This document shows, one piece after another, positions 35,544-44,876 of a stretch of DNA of 64,000 nt. The notes below the pieces were generated by a model that was not told the origin of the DNA, ran no database searches, and saw nothing but the letters and a program-made list of their open reading frames with translations. Made by a program: the position numbers and the translations under genes. The DNA comes from Winogradskyella marincola (GTDB lineage Bacteria > Bacteroidota > Bacteroidia > Flavobacteriales > Flavobacteriaceae), in NCBI RefSeq assembly GCF_029624125.1, contig NZ_JARSBN010000003.1, positions 248,001 to 312,000 of the forward strand, read 5' to 3'. Each line of letters opens with the position of its first letter. Position 1 is the first letter of the stretch.

Positions 35544-36662
35544 TTATAAATCTTTTCTAAATGTTTTGCGTCGTTTGTATACAGTAGGGCTAAAGTGTTT
35601 CCATATTTTGTGTATGGCTTCATTATCTTCTAATTCTGGAGTTCTGTAGCACGTTTTTATCCCTTTTTTTGTGAAGGTTTCATAATATTCATTAAATATC
35701 ACAGCGTGTACGCCTTTGTTTTGGTATTCAGGATGTATGCCAATTAAGTAAAAGATAACATCTTTACTGTTTTTCTTAGCTTTTAAAATATGTCTAAATC
35801 CAAACGGGAATAATTTCCCTTTTGCTTTTTGAAGCGCTTCAGCAAATCTAGGCATTACGATAGCAAAACCAATCAGTTTGTCATTTTCATCTACAACAAA
35901 CTTTATATATTCGGGATTAACAAAACTGATAAATTTCTTCTTAAAATATTCTTTTTGAATATCAGTAATCTCTACAAATGAAGAAAGAGATGCATAGCTT
36001 TCATTAAATAAGTCAAACATCTTATCAGCATAAGGCATTACCTCTTCAGTCTTTGTAAACTTTAAAGCTCTTAGCTTATATCGTCGTTTTATTAGGTCTT
36101 GAGCTTTAGAAAATGTTTCAGGATTAACATTCTTAAAAGGGAATTTACTCTCTGAATATTCCTTTTCAATTACATAGCCATGCGTTTCGTAATGACTTGC
36201 ATAATATGGATGATTGTACCAGGTAATCATAGGTGCAATACTGTCAAACCCTTCAGTCATTACGCCAACTTTATCCAAATTAGAAAAGCCTACAGGTCCT
36301 TCTGCGTATTCAAGCTTATGATTGCGTCCAATGTTTTCAATGGTTTCTAGTAATGCTTTACTAACCGCTTTGTCATCGATAAAATCAAACCAGCCAAACC
36401 GCATTTTTTTAATTTGTTGCTTGTTTATTTCTAGCCAGTTTACAATAGCTGCAATTCTTCCAACGACTTCATTGTCCTTGTAAGCTAGAAAGAATCTAGC
36501 TTCTGCATCTTTAAAAATTGGATTTTTATCTTTATTAAATGTTTCTAATTCTTGCTTTATAATTGGCGGAACCCAGTATTTTGAGTCTTTATAAAGTGAA
36601 AACGGAAACTTTACAAAGGTTTTTAGACCTTTTTTGGTTGTAACTTCTTTAACTGTAATCAT
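35544..36662 (-). CDS. GNAT-superfamily acyltransferase-like protein
   Basis: A 372-aa protein with an N-terminal motif FPFSLYKDSKYWVPPIIKQE and DAEARFFLAYKDNEVVGRIAAIVN, and a C-terminal GNAT-like half (about 200-350) including FAIVMPRFAEALQK and LIGIHPEYQNKGVHAVIFNE, the acyl-CoA binding region. It starts 8 bases after the stop of the outer-membrane gene upstream and is probably co-transcribed with it. It converges on the candidate capnine gene, so lipid N-acylation is one idea, but nothing in the sequence proves it. Basic C-terminus KRRKTFRKDL. Confidence 0.78.
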   Translation of the reverse strand: MITVKEVTTKKGLKTFVKFPFSLYKDSKYWVPPIIKQELETFNKDKNPIFKDAEARFFLAYKDNEVVGRIAAIVNWLEINKQQIKKMRFGWFDFIDDKAVSKALLETIENIGRNHKLEYAEGPVGFSNLDKVGVMTEGFDSIAPMITWYNHPYYASHYETHGYVIEKEYSESKFPFKNVNPETFSKAQDLIKRRYKLRALKFTKTEEVMPYADKMFDLFNESYASLSSFVEITDIQKEYFKKKFISFVNPEYIKFVVDENDKLIGFAIVMPRFAEALQKAKGKLFPFGFRHILKAKKNSKDVIFYLIGIHPEYQNKGVHAVIFNEYYETFTKKGIKTCYRTPELEDNEAIHKIWKHFSPTVYKRRKTFRKDL

Positions 36663-36670
36663 GTAGAAAT

Positions 36671-37639
36671 TTAATTGCCTTCGGGATCAGAATCGTCTTT
36701 CTTCTTCTTTTTGTTTTTTCGCTTTTTCTTAAACTTTCCTGTGTTACCATTACCGTTATCTATTTTCTTGTCTTTATGAAAATCTAAACGGTAAGAAGCA
36801 CCAAAAGCAATGTTAAATACAGAAGGTGTGTCTTTGGTATTGAAAGCTATATTTGCATCGAGTTGAAAATCTTTTGTCCATAAGTAAGCACCACCAACTC
36901 TAAAAATATTATCAGAATAAAAGTCTCCACTTATACCTTGTGCTTCTCCAAATATTACCCATTGAGGTGTAAAAGAGTGGGTAAGGGTAAATATGTATTG
37001 AAAATCTGAATACTCAGATCCAATTCTGTCCTTTATTAAGTTCATAACAAATACCCAACCTCCATTAAAATTGTTTTGAGTAGCAATCATAACTTTTGGA
37101 CTAAAGCCTTCTACATCTGGTGCAGTGTAAGGATTATTTTTGGTATCAAAATTACCTCCTACATAAACAGAAACCGCAGGAATTAAAGATTTCCATTGAA
37201 ACTTTCTATTGGCATGATAGCTGTAGAGGTTTGGTTTTGCTTCTTCAGCATTTTTGTAAGGATCATATACAAGGTATTTTGCTCCTAGTGTAAAATTTTT
37301 GAAATTAGAACGTTTATCTTCAATAGAAACTGAAGCGTTATTGTACGTTATATTGTCGTTTTGGTAAACACCATCTAGAGAAAGCTCAAGCTCTTCAAAC
37401 AATAATCCATATCGTAAAGAGAAGTCTAGCCCAAATCCAGAGACTTCATATTGTAATGGAGTGTGCTCTTCGTTTACTGTAAATGCACCAAATTCTCCTT
37501 GTGCAATACCAGTACCTACCGAAAAAGCACTTTTAGATACACCAGGACGGTTAGAGTTAATAACTTCTGTGTACTGTGCATTTGCTGTGTTATAGGTAAT
37601 TATAAAAAGAAGAATAAAAAAGGATTTGAGAACTCTCAT
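36671..37639 (-). CDS. Outer-membrane beta-barrel protein, transporter-like (PF13557 type), with lysine-rich tail
   Basis: A 322-aa protein from the ATG at 37639. It has a signal peptide (1-22, ending NTANAQ), a porin-like beta-barrel with alternating residues and aromatic belts, and an unusual C-terminal tail GKFKKKRKNKKKKKDDSDPEGN. The N-terminal NSNRPGVSKSAFSVGTGIAQ fits the PF13557 outer-membrane family. The start is supported by a -7 element TATATTTG at 37658-37665 (minus); a longer frame reaching 37732 begins before that promoter. Function as channel or structural protein is unknown. Confidence 0.8.
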   Translation of the reverse strand: MRVLKSFFILLFIITYNTANAQYTEVINSNRPGVSKSAFSVGTGIAQGEFGAFTVNEEHTPLQYEVSGFGLDFSLRYGLLFEELELSLDGVYQNDNITYNNASVSIEDKRSNFKNFTLGAKYLVYDPYKNAEEAKPNLYSYHANRKFQWKSLIPAVSVYVGGNFDTKNNPYTAPDVEGFSPKVMIATQNNFNGGWVFVMNLIKDRIGSEYSDFQYIFTLTHSFTPQWVIFGEAQGISGDFYSDNIFRVGGAYLWTKDFQLDANIAFNTKDTPSVFNIAFGASYRLDFHKDKKIDNGNGNTGKFKKKRKNKKKKKDDSDPEGN

Positions 37640-37657
37640 AGTTTCTTGGTTTAGGTT

Positions 37658-37665
37658 CAAATATA
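37658..37665 (-). promoter_or_regulatory. -7 promoter element of the outer-membrane gene
   Basis: TATATTTG on the minus strand, full match to TAnnTTTG, 18 bases before the chosen start codon. No convincing -33 TTG. Confidence 0.45.
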
Positions 37666-37719
37666 TAGAATTTATAGTTTTTTTAAGGAAATATAACGGA
37701 ATATAACTAAGTATAATTG

Positions 37720-37727
37720 TATTTTTG
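37720..37727 (+). promoter_or_regulatory. -7 promoter element of the DUF4834 gene
   Basis: TATTTTTG, full match to TAnnTTTG, 16 bases before the start at 37744. The -33 element is not clear. Confidence 0.4.
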
Positions 37728-37743
37728 AACATTACTTTTTTCT

Positions 37744-38037
37744 ATGGTACAAGAAGCATCAATGATGGGATTATTAAGAACAATATTAATTATACTTTTG
37801 GTATGGTTTGGATTAAAGATCCTTGCTAGACTTTTTGCTCCTTACTTAATTAAATTTGTTGCTAAAAAAGCAGAAGAGCGTTTTGGTCAACAATTTGGTG
37901 GATTTCAAAATCAGTCTCAACAACGCAACGAACAAAAACGTAGAGCAGGAGAGACGGTTATTGATAAAATGCCAGAGCGACATAAATCTTCTAATGACGA
38001 AGTAGGTGAGTACATAGACTACGAAGAAATAGATTGA
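37744..38037 (+). CDS. DUF4834-family small membrane protein
   Basis: A 97-aa protein with one N-terminal transmembrane helix (about residues 9-27), then KKAEERFGQQ, a glutamine-rich stretch and the acidic C-terminus GEYIDYEEID that marks DUF4834 in Flavobacteria. Function unknown. It is followed after 75 bases by the YfhO gene on the same strand. Alternative starts at M7 or M8 would also keep the helix. Confidence 0.78.
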   Translation: MVQEASMMGLLRTILIILLVWFGLKILARLFAPYLIKFVAKKAEERFGQQFGGFQNQSQQRNEQKRRAGETVIDKMPERHKSSNDEVGEYIDYEEID

Positions 38038-38112
38038 TTTTAATGGTCTCAAATTTGAGATTATCATTAAAATTTAAGTACTTTTCAGTCTGAATTATTT
38101 AGATACTTTTTC

Positions 38113-40542
38113 ATGTCATTTTCTTTCAAACGAATTTTACCTCATATCCTTGTTCTTATTGGGTTTGTTGTATTGTCTTTAGCATATTTTAGTCCGGTTT
38201 TACAAGGCAAAAAGATTTTTCAGAGCGATATCATGCATTATATTGGTATGGCTCAGCAACAAAAGGATTTTGCCCAAGCAACAGGCGAAGAAACCTATTG
38301 GACCAATAGTGCTTTTGGTGGTATGCCAACCTATCAATTAGGAGCTCAATACCCTCACAATTATATAAAAAAGCTTGATTTAGCACTTAGGTTTATACCT
38401 AGACCAGCGGATTATTTATTTCTGTACTTTTTAGGGTTTTATATTTTGCTGCTCTCTCTCAAGGTAGATTTTAAACTCTCTGTGCTTGGTGCTTTAGCCT
38501 TTGGTTTTTCTACATATCTTATTATTATCTTAGGAGTAGGTCATAATGCTAAAGCTCATGCTATAGCATATATGCCTATGGTACTTGCTGGTATAATTCT
38601 CACTTTTCGGAAGAAATATATTCTCGGTTTTTTACTTACTGTAGTTGCGCTTGGTTTAGAAATTGTAGCGAATCATTTTCAGATGACATATTACCTATTA
38701 TTCCTAGTGATAATTTTGGGTATAGTGTATTTAATAGATGCGTATAAAAAACAAGTTTTACCTCATTTTTTTAAATCTGTAGGACTCTTAACTATTGCAG
38801 CTTTATTGGCAGTAGGTCTTAATGCTACTAATTTAATGGCAACACAAGAGTATGCTAAGGAAAGTACAAGAGGAAAAAGCGAACTCACTATAAAATCTGA
38901 TGGTTCTGAAAAAGAAGTAACCACTGGTTTAGATAAAGATTATATTACAGAGTACAGTTATGGGTTGGCAGAAACTTTTAATCTGTTTATCCCAAGATTT
39001 ATGGGTGGAGGAAATACTGAAGATATTGGTAAAAATTCTGAAACCTATAAGACATATGTTACAATGGGAGCATCACCAATAGAGGCATTAGATCTTGCTA
39101 AGAATGCACCTATGTATTGGGGAAATCAACCTATAGTTGAAGCACCGGCTTATGTTGGTGCGGTTATTCTGTTCTTATTTGTTCTTGGTTTGTTTTTAGT
39201 AAAGGGACGCTTAAAATGGTGGTTAGTTGCTGGTACAGTCTTTTCTTTATTATTATCCTACGGAAAAACTGAACCCTTTAGTTTTATCACAAATTTCTTT
39301 ATTGATAATGTGCCACTTTACGACAAGTTTAGAGCTGTAACATCGATTCAGGTATTATTAGAATTGTGTATTCCTGTGCTTGGTATTTTTGCTTTGGTAA
39401 GATTGTTTAATGAGTTTGAAAAAGAGGAGTATAAGTTAAAAGCGCTTAAATATTCAGCAGCTATAACTGGTGGTTTGTGTGTGGTTTTCTTACTCTTTAA
39501 ATCTGTGTTTTTTGATTTTGAAAGTTTTAGAGATCAAGGTATTCCAGATATGTTAGTAAAAGCACTAATAGAGGATAGAAAATCGCTATTTAACACAGAT
39601 ACCATAAGGTCTTTGGTTTTAGTACTACTATCTGCTGGTGCTATTTATTTGTTTTTAAAGAAGAAATTATCACAAAATTTAGTTGTTGTTGCCTTTGCTG
39701 TTCTAATTATATTCGATTTAGTAGCAGTGGACAAAAAATACGTTAATAATGAAGATTTTGTTTCAGCAATAAAAGTAGATAGACCATATCAACCAAATGC
39801 AGCAGATAAAGAAATTCTAAAGGATAAAGGTCATTACAGAGTGTTAGATATGTCTACTCAAGGGCAACGCCAACCAGCAAGAGCTGCTTATTTTCATAAC
39901 TCTTTATTTGGTTATCATGCTGCTAAATTAGGACGCTATAATGATTTAATGGAATTTCATATTTACAATAACAATATGAATGTCCTAAATATGCTTAATA
40001 CCAAGTATATTATTGCTGAAGATCAAGGGCAGATATTTCCGTATGATAATCCTGATGCAAATGGTAATGCATGGTTTGTTAGTGCGTTAGAAGAATTACC
40101 AAGTGCCAATGACGAAATAAAAGCTTTGGGTACATTAGATACCAAACAAAAGGCAGTTGCAACAATGTCTAATTATGGTAGTTATCCTGAAAATTCAACC
40201 TTTAAAGTGGATTCAACAGCTTCAATAAATTTAAAAGAACATAAGCCAAATTATCTTAAATACGAATCTAATAATGCAAACAATGGTTTTGCAGTTTTCT
40301 CTGAAATCTATTATAAAGATGGTTGGAATGCTTATATCGATGGTGATTTAAAACCACATATTAGAGTTAATTATGTATTACGAGGTATGGAAATTCCGGC
40401 AGGCAAGCACACTATTGAGTTTAAGTTTGAACCACAAGTTGTAGAAACAGGGAGTAAAATCGCCTTAGCAAGTTCTGCTATTTTTGGAGTGTTATTGTTG
40501 TTGGGTGTGTTTTTTCAATTCAAGAAGAAAAAGGAGGTTTAG
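38113..40542 (+). CDS. YfhO-family multi-spanning membrane protein
   Basis: An 809-aa protein with about 12 hydrophobic segments, a large extracytoplasmic loop near the N-terminus (FQSDIMHYIGMAQQQK, SAFGGMPTYQLG) and a C-terminal periplasmic domain (about 560-770, WNAYIDGDLKPHIRVNYVLRG) before a last helix. YfhO proteins are GT-C-like and are linked to glycosylation of lipoteichoic acid or other envelope polymers in Bacillus and relatives. Here it leads a run of surface polysaccharide genes: a GT4 six bases on and a flippase. Confidence 0.88.
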   Translation: MSFSFKRILPHILVLIGFVVLSLAYFSPVLQGKKIFQSDIMHYIGMAQQQKDFAQATGEETYWTNSAFGGMPTYQLGAQYPHNYIKKLDLALRFIPRPADYLFLYFLGFYILLLSLKVDFKLSVLGALAFGFSTYLIIILGVGHNAKAHAIAYMPMVLAGIILTFRKKYILGFLLTVVALGLEIVANHFQMTYYLLFLVIILGIVYLIDAYKKQVLPHFFKSVGLLTIAALLAVGLNATNLMATQEYAKESTRGKSELTIKSDGSEKEVTTGLDKDYITEYSYGLAETFNLFIPRFMGGGNTEDIGKNSETYKTYVTMGASPIEALDLAKNAPMYWGNQPIVEAPAYVGAVILFLFVLGLFLVKGRLKWWLVAGTVFSLLLSYGKTEPFSFITNFFIDNVPLYDKFRAVTSIQVLLELCIPVLGIFALVRLFNEFEKEEYKLKALKYSAAITGGLCVVFLLFKSVFFDFESFRDQGIPDMLVKALIEDRKSLFNTDTIRSLVLVLLSAGAIYLFLKKKLSQNLVVVAFAVLIIFDLVAVDKKYVNNEDFVSAIKVDRPYQPNAADKEILKDKGHYRVLDMSTQGQRQPARAAYFHNSLFGYHAAKLGRYNDLMEFHIYNNNMNVLNMLNTKYIIAEDQGQIFPYDNPDANGNAWFVSALEELPSANDEIKALGTLDTKQKAVATMSNYGSYPENSTFKVDSTASINLKEHKPNYLKYESNNANNGFAVFSEIYYKDGWNAYIDGDLKPHIRVNYVLRGMEIPAGKHTIEFKFEPQVVETGSKIALASSAIFGVLLLLGVFFQFKKKKEV

Positions 40543-40548
40543 TTCTAA

Positions 40549-41841
40549 ATGATGAATCCTCAGAAGGTACTTATAATTGCATATTATTGGCCACCAGCAG
40601 GAGGGCCAGGTGTACAACGTTGGTTAAAGTTTGTAAAATACTTACCTGAGTTTGGTATAGAACCTATTGTGTATTGTCCTGAAAATCCTAACTATCCTAT
40701 AGTCGATGAGAGTTTGGTGAATGAAATTCCAAACGGTATAACAATAATAAAACAGCCTATAAAAGAGCCTTATCAATTGGCGAATTTCTTGTCTAAAAAG
40801 AGCTCTAAAAAAATAAGTTCAGGTGTTATTCCGAAGGCTAAAAAACAATCTCTAACAGAAAAACTAATGCTTTATGTGCGTGGTAATTTCTTTATTCCAG
40901 ATGCACGTAAAAACTGGATTAAACCATCGGTTGAGTTTCTTTCTGAATATATAAAAACTCATAAAATAGAAACGGTAATAACCACTGGACCACCTCACAG
41001 TATGCATATTATAGGTTTGGAGTTGAAGAAAAACTTGAACATAAAATGGTTGACAGATTTTAGAGATCCATGGACTACAATTGGGTATCATAAAGCGTTG
41101 AAACTTACAAAATCATCACAGCAAAAACACATTGAATTAGAAACAAAAGTTTTAAACTCTGCTGATGCTATTGTTGTTACCAGCAACCATACTAAAAACG
41201 AGTTTGAAACTAAAACAACCAAGCCTATTTCAGTTATAACCAATGGTTACGATAATCATTCGGTTAGAGTAGAAGAGAAGCATAAAGAATTCACCTTATC
41301 TCATATTGGATCGTTATTATCAGAACGAAACCCAAAAATTTTATGGGAGGTTCTATCAGAACTTATTTCTGAGAATGAAGCGTTTTCAAAAGCGTTTCAA
41401 TTAAACCTTATTGGTGTTGTGAGTGATGATGTGGTAGAATCTATTCATAATACTGGATTAAAAAAACATGTAAATGTTATAGGTTATGTAAGTCATGACG
41501 AAGCTATAAAGTACCAGATGGCATCTCGTTTGTTGTTGTTAATAGAAATAGATTCAGAAGATACTAAAGCTATAATTCCAGGTAAATTATTTGAATATTT
41601 AATTTCTGAAACACCAATTCTGGCTATTGGTCCAGACGATTCTGATGTGCAAGAGATTATAACCAAAACGAATACTGGTGTATATTTTAATTACAATCAG
41701 AAAGAAAAATTAAAGGCTCAACTAATAGAGTATTTTGAAGCATACCAAAAAAGCAGTCTCAATATTAATGCTATAGGTTTGCAGCCATACAGCAGAAAAG
41801 CATTAACAAAATGTATGAGTGAGCTTATAAAAGCGATGTAG
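40549..41841 (+). CDS. Family 4-type glycosyltransferase
   Basis: A 430-aa GT-B enzyme. The N-terminal YYWPPAGGPGVQRWLKFVKY is typical of flavobacterial GT4 proteins, with the acceptor domain to about 200 and a donor domain containing HIGSLLSERNPKILWEVL, VIGYVSHDEAIKYQMASRLLLL and the nucleotide-sugar site IIPGKLFEYLISETPILAIG. It follows yfhO by 6 bases and precedes a flippase by 38 bases, so it probably adds a sugar to a lipid-linked surface glycan. Donor and acceptor sugars unknown. Confidence 0.88.
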   Translation: MMNPQKVLIIAYYWPPAGGPGVQRWLKFVKYLPEFGIEPIVYCPENPNYPIVDESLVNEIPNGITIIKQPIKEPYQLANFLSKKSSKKISSGVIPKAKKQSLTEKLMLYVRGNFFIPDARKNWIKPSVEFLSEYIKTHKIETVITTGPPHSMHIIGLELKKNLNIKWLTDFRDPWTTIGYHKALKLTKSSQQKHIELETKVLNSADAIVVTSNHTKNEFETKTTKPISVITNGYDNHSVRVEEKHKEFTLSHIGSLLSERNPKILWEVLSELISENEAFSKAFQLNLIGVVSDDVVESIHNTGLKKHVNVIGYVSHDEAIKYQMASRLLLLIEIDSEDTKAIIPGKLFEYLISETPILAIGPDDSDVQEIITKTNTGVYFNYNQKEKLKAQLIEYFEAYQKSSLNINAIGLQPYSRKALTKCMSELIKAM

Positions 41842-41879
41842 TATTTAGGTTAGCGACTTAAGTTGTATTTTGCGAAATA

Positions 41880-43337
41880 ATGGGAATCGTATTAAATCAA
41901 TCGTTTAAAAATACTGTAAGTACCTATGCTGGTTTTGGTATAGGAGCTATAAATACCCTTTTTTTATATACCAATTTTTTAACCGATAAGTATTATGGTC
42001 TGGTAGCCTTTTTGTTATCAGCTGCCAATATTATGATGCCTTTTATGGCTTTTGGTGTACACAATGCCATTATTAAATACTATTCTACTTTCAAAACAAA
42101 GAATAGCATAAATAGCTTTTTAACGCTGATGTTATTTTTGCCTTTTGTCTTTATAATTCCTGCGTTTTTTATTGGTTTGTTTTCGTATGAAGGCATTTCA
42201 AACTTACTCTCTAATGAGAATAATATTGCAGGAAATTACCTATGGCATATTTTTGTTTTGGCCATAGCTATGGCTTATTTTGAGATATTCTTCGCCTGGT
42301 CTAAAGTGCAACTAAAAACTGTTTTTGGTAATCTGATGAAAGAAATTTTTCATCGTGTCGCTACAATGATGCTATTGTTTTTAGTGTATCTAGACTGGTT
42401 GTCTGCCGAACAATTTATTATAGCTTTAGTTGTAGTTTACGTTGTACGAATGTTAATTATGAAGTTTTATGCATATTCTGTACGATTTCCTAAACTAAGG
42501 TTTGAAACCGTTACAGGATTTTCTAGCATCTTAAAATATGCCTTATTGATGATTGTAGCAGGTTCTGTAGCTATGCTTATTTTAGATATAGACAAATTTA
42601 TGATTGGTCTAATGTTAGAAAACATAGAACAAGTAGCCTATTACAGTGTCGCCATTTTTATAGCTACAGTGATTGCAGTGCCACAACGGTCTATGCATCA
42701 GATAATGATGCCACTAACCGCAAAGTATTTAAACGATAAAGATATGAGTTCTTTAGAGGACTTGTACAAAAGAAGCTCCATTAGTCTTTTGGTTGTAAGT
42801 GGTTTTATTTTTCTATTAATTATTCTGAATATCAACGAACTCTATAAAATCCTTCCAGAAGAATTTACAGGCGGATTATTTGTGGTCCTTATAGTTAGTC
42901 TTGCTAAGCTATACGATAACAGTCTGGGTAATAATAATGCTATTTTATTTAACAGTGATTATTATAAAATGGTTTTGTTTTTTGGTGTATTATTAGCAGT
43001 TTTAGCCATAGTTCTCAACTTTATTTTTATTCCTATTTATGGTATTGAGGGCTCTGCTTTTGCAACCTTTTTGGCAATTATGGTTTACAATACTATAAAG
43101 ATTGTTTTTGTAAGGCAGAAGCTCAATATGCAGCCGTTTTCAATATCTACTTTTAAGACGGTTGTATTACTAACGCTTATAACTCTGGCAATGTATTTTT
43201 GGGAATTTCCATTTCATCCTATTATCAACATTGCACTAAAATCTGGTGTAATATTGATAGTTTATTTTTGGCTGGTGCTAAAGCTGAATATTTCTGAAGA
43301 CATATCAATACAAATAAAAAAGTACCTAAAATTTTAG
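41880..43337 (+). CDS. Polysaccharide flippase (Wzx/MATE-like)
   Basis: A 485-aa polytopic inner-membrane protein with about 12-14 hydrophobic helices and the oligosaccharide-flippase pattern: N-terminal FKNTVSTYAGFGIGAINTLF, a central ILKYALLMIVAGSVAMLILDIDKFMIGL and FGVLLAVLAIVLNFIFIPIYGIEGSAFATF. It would flip lipid-linked oligosaccharide to the periplasm. It follows the GT4 gene closely and ends this polysaccharide group. A long-loop inverted repeat lies downstream. Confidence 0.9.
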   Translation: MGIVLNQSFKNTVSTYAGFGIGAINTLFLYTNFLTDKYYGLVAFLLSAANIMMPFMAFGVHNAIIKYYSTFKTKNSINSFLTLMLFLPFVFIIPAFFIGLFSYEGISNLLSNENNIAGNYLWHIFVLAIAMAYFEIFFAWSKVQLKTVFGNLMKEIFHRVATMMLLFLVYLDWLSAEQFIIALVVVYVVRMLIMKFYAYSVRFPKLRFETVTGFSSILKYALLMIVAGSVAMLILDIDKFMIGLMLENIEQVAYYSVAIFIATVIAVPQRSMHQIMMPLTAKYLNDKDMSSLEDLYKRSSISLLVVSGFIFLLIILNINELYKILPEEFTGGLFVVLIVSLAKLYDNSLGNNNAILFNSDYYKMVLFFGVLLAVLAIVLNFIFIPIYGIEGSAFATFLAIMVYNTIKIVFVRQKLNMQPFSISTFKTVVLLTLITLAMYFWEFPFHPIINIALKSGVILIVYFWLVLKLNISEDISIQIKKYLKF

Positions 43338-43354
43338 GCACTCTTTATAAATGA

Positions 43355-43398
43355 GAAATCCCGTAAGGTGCTCTGAGGCATACATCATACGGGATTTC
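43355..43398. terminator. Long-loop inverted repeat, possible bidirectional terminator
   Basis: A perfect 11-bp inverted repeat (43355-43365 GAAATCCCGTA with 43388-43398) around a 22-base loop, between the flippase (+) and the YD-repeat gene (-). There is no strong T run on either strand, so terminator activity is uncertain. Confidence 0.5.
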
Positions 43399-43431
43399 TA
43401 CTAACCAACCAAAAAAATCATATTTTATCTT

Positions 43432-44703
43432 TTATCCTCTGGTTCTTCTTGAGCTTGATCTTGTAGAACTTTGGTTGCTTTTTCTACTGGTGTTAGATCT
43501 TGCTGAAACCGAAGATGACTTTCTTTTACTTTGAACTGTACTTCGTTGTTTACTACTTTTAGAACTACTTCTACTATATATACGAGAATTAGTGCTGTTT
43601 GGTTTTGATGCCGAAGTATTTTTTGTTCTCTTCACTTTATTAGACACAGAACTATTACCTCTGGTCACATTATTTTTAGAATTTCTACTTCTTGTAATGC
43701 TACTAGAACGCGCAGACCTTGTAGGTGTTGATACTTTAGTGCTAGATCTGGTAGTTCTAATGCTTCTACTATCATTATTATTTCTCGTATTTGGAGAAGA
43801 AATACGATTTGTAGATCGTGTTTCAGAAGTTTTATTGCTTCTAGTTATTGTTCTAGATGTTCCAGCTTCAGAATTACGAGATGCAGTACTTCTAGTTGTG
43901 CGTGTTGTTGTTTGTTCCGCTAATCGTGTTGTACGTGTTCTTGTAATTTCAGCATTTCTTCTAGATACCGTTCTCTGTACAGTGCGCTCACTTCTGTTTC
44001 TTGGAGTTTGCGCATAACTATCGCTGCTGTTTCGTCTTACAACCTGAGTTTTTCCTCTTCGTCCTGCATTAACATTATAGTATCTTACATTGTTACTGTA
44101 TGGTCTGTACCAAATATGTCTAACAGGTGTATAATATTGTCTGTAAGGGTTAACATTGATTACACAATAGCTAACAGGTGGAACAATATAGAATCTGTGC
44201 CATGGTCTGTAAATGTACGTTCTGTTATATACATTTATATACCCATCATATCTCCAATACACATTGTTTCTGTAGTATACGTTTAATCCACCAATTCTAC
44301 TAATTCTGTTAAAGCTATTATATGTAATGAAGATGTCTCCAATTTGGTTTACTCTTCCGTAAAAATCATAGTAGATAGGTGTGTTTTCAATCTGAATGAT
44401 TGCTCCAAAACGATCATACTGTACGTAAGGATTGTAATCGTATCCAGAATTAAAACTTAGGCTAAAACCAGGAGTATCTATATTAACATTTACGTCTGGT
44501 CCATAATCCGGAATATAAAAGTCGAACTGACCGTCTCTATAAACCGAAAACTCAATACCTCCTTCTGTAAATATGAAAGAATTACCATAACCTCTCACGT
44601 AGTTATTTGTTGAAGTATCTGCTTCTGATGTTGTGGTGGTGGTTGCATATGCAGCAGTGGAAAAAGCCACTAAACTTGCAAATAAAAATAGAATCCGTTT
44701 CAT
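43432..44703 (-). CDS. Secreted YD/GR-repeat protein with long Arg/Ser/Thr-rich tail, unknown function
   Basis: A 423-aa protein with a signal peptide (1-20, ending STAAYA). The globular part (about 45-190) has GIEFSVYRDGQFDFYI followed by short repeats of the type YD-GR-x-IG-x-I (YYDFYGRVNQIGDIFI, TYNSFNRISRIGGLNV), then a tyrosine- and arginine-rich segment. From about residue 217 to the end it is almost only R, S, T, N and K. It is a paralogue of the next minus-strand gene, which lacks the tail. A sigma-54-like promoter precedes it. The tail suggests binding to polyanions such as DNA, RNA or acidic glycans. Confidence 0.75.
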   Translation of the reverse strand: MKRILFLFASLVAFSTAAYATTTTTSEADTSTNNYVRGYGNSFIFTEGGIEFSVYRDGQFDFYIPDYGPDVNVNIDTPGFSLSFNSGYDYNPYVQYDRFGAIIQIENTPIYYDFYGRVNQIGDIFITYNSFNRISRIGGLNVYYRNNVYWRYDGYINVYNRTYIYRPWHRFYIVPPVSYCVINVNPYRQYYTPVRHIWYRPYSNNVRYYNVNAGRRGKTQVVRRNSSDSYAQTPRNRSERTVQRTVSRRNAEITRTRTTRLAEQTTTRTTRSTASRNSEAGTSRTITRSNKTSETRSTNRISSPNTRNNNDSRSIRTTRSSTKVSTPTRSARSSSITRSRNSKNNVTRGNSSVSNKVKRTKNTSASKPNSTNSRIYSRSSSKSSKQRSTVQSKRKSSSVSARSNTSRKSNQSSTRSSSRRTRG

Positions 44704-44740
44704 AATAATTGGGTTTTAAATTAAACTCGTTATGCTTAAA

Positions 44741-44756
44741 ACAAACAGTGTGCCAA
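44741..44756 (-). promoter_or_regulatory. Sigma-54-like promoter of the tailed YD-repeat gene
   Basis: On the minus strand TTGGCACA-CTGT-TTGT, against the consensus TTGGCACG-N4-TTGC. The GG of -24 is present, the -12 GC is GT. It lies 38 bases before the start codon. Confidence 0.4.
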
Positions 44757-44796
44757 AAACATAATATGCTGTTTTTTAGGTGCTTGTTTGAAAATG

Positions 44797-44833
44797 AAAA
44801 ACCCTGAATTATTTGGGGAAATATTCAGGGTTT
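44797..44833 (-). terminator. Terminator after the short YD-repeat gene
   Basis: An 11-bp perfect stem (44799-44809 with 44823-44833), a 13-base loop, and a T run on the minus strand. Confidence 0.8.
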
Positions 44834-44876
44834 AAGAAGCCATTAAATATCTAATGGCTTTGTATTAAAATAATGT

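Noticed and set aside
43592..44017. A 141-codon open frame antisense to the tailed YD-repeat gene
   Set aside because: It is the complement of the Arg/Ser/Thr-rich tail and codes a low-complexity Leu/Val run. The sense frame has a signal peptide, promoter and paralogue.
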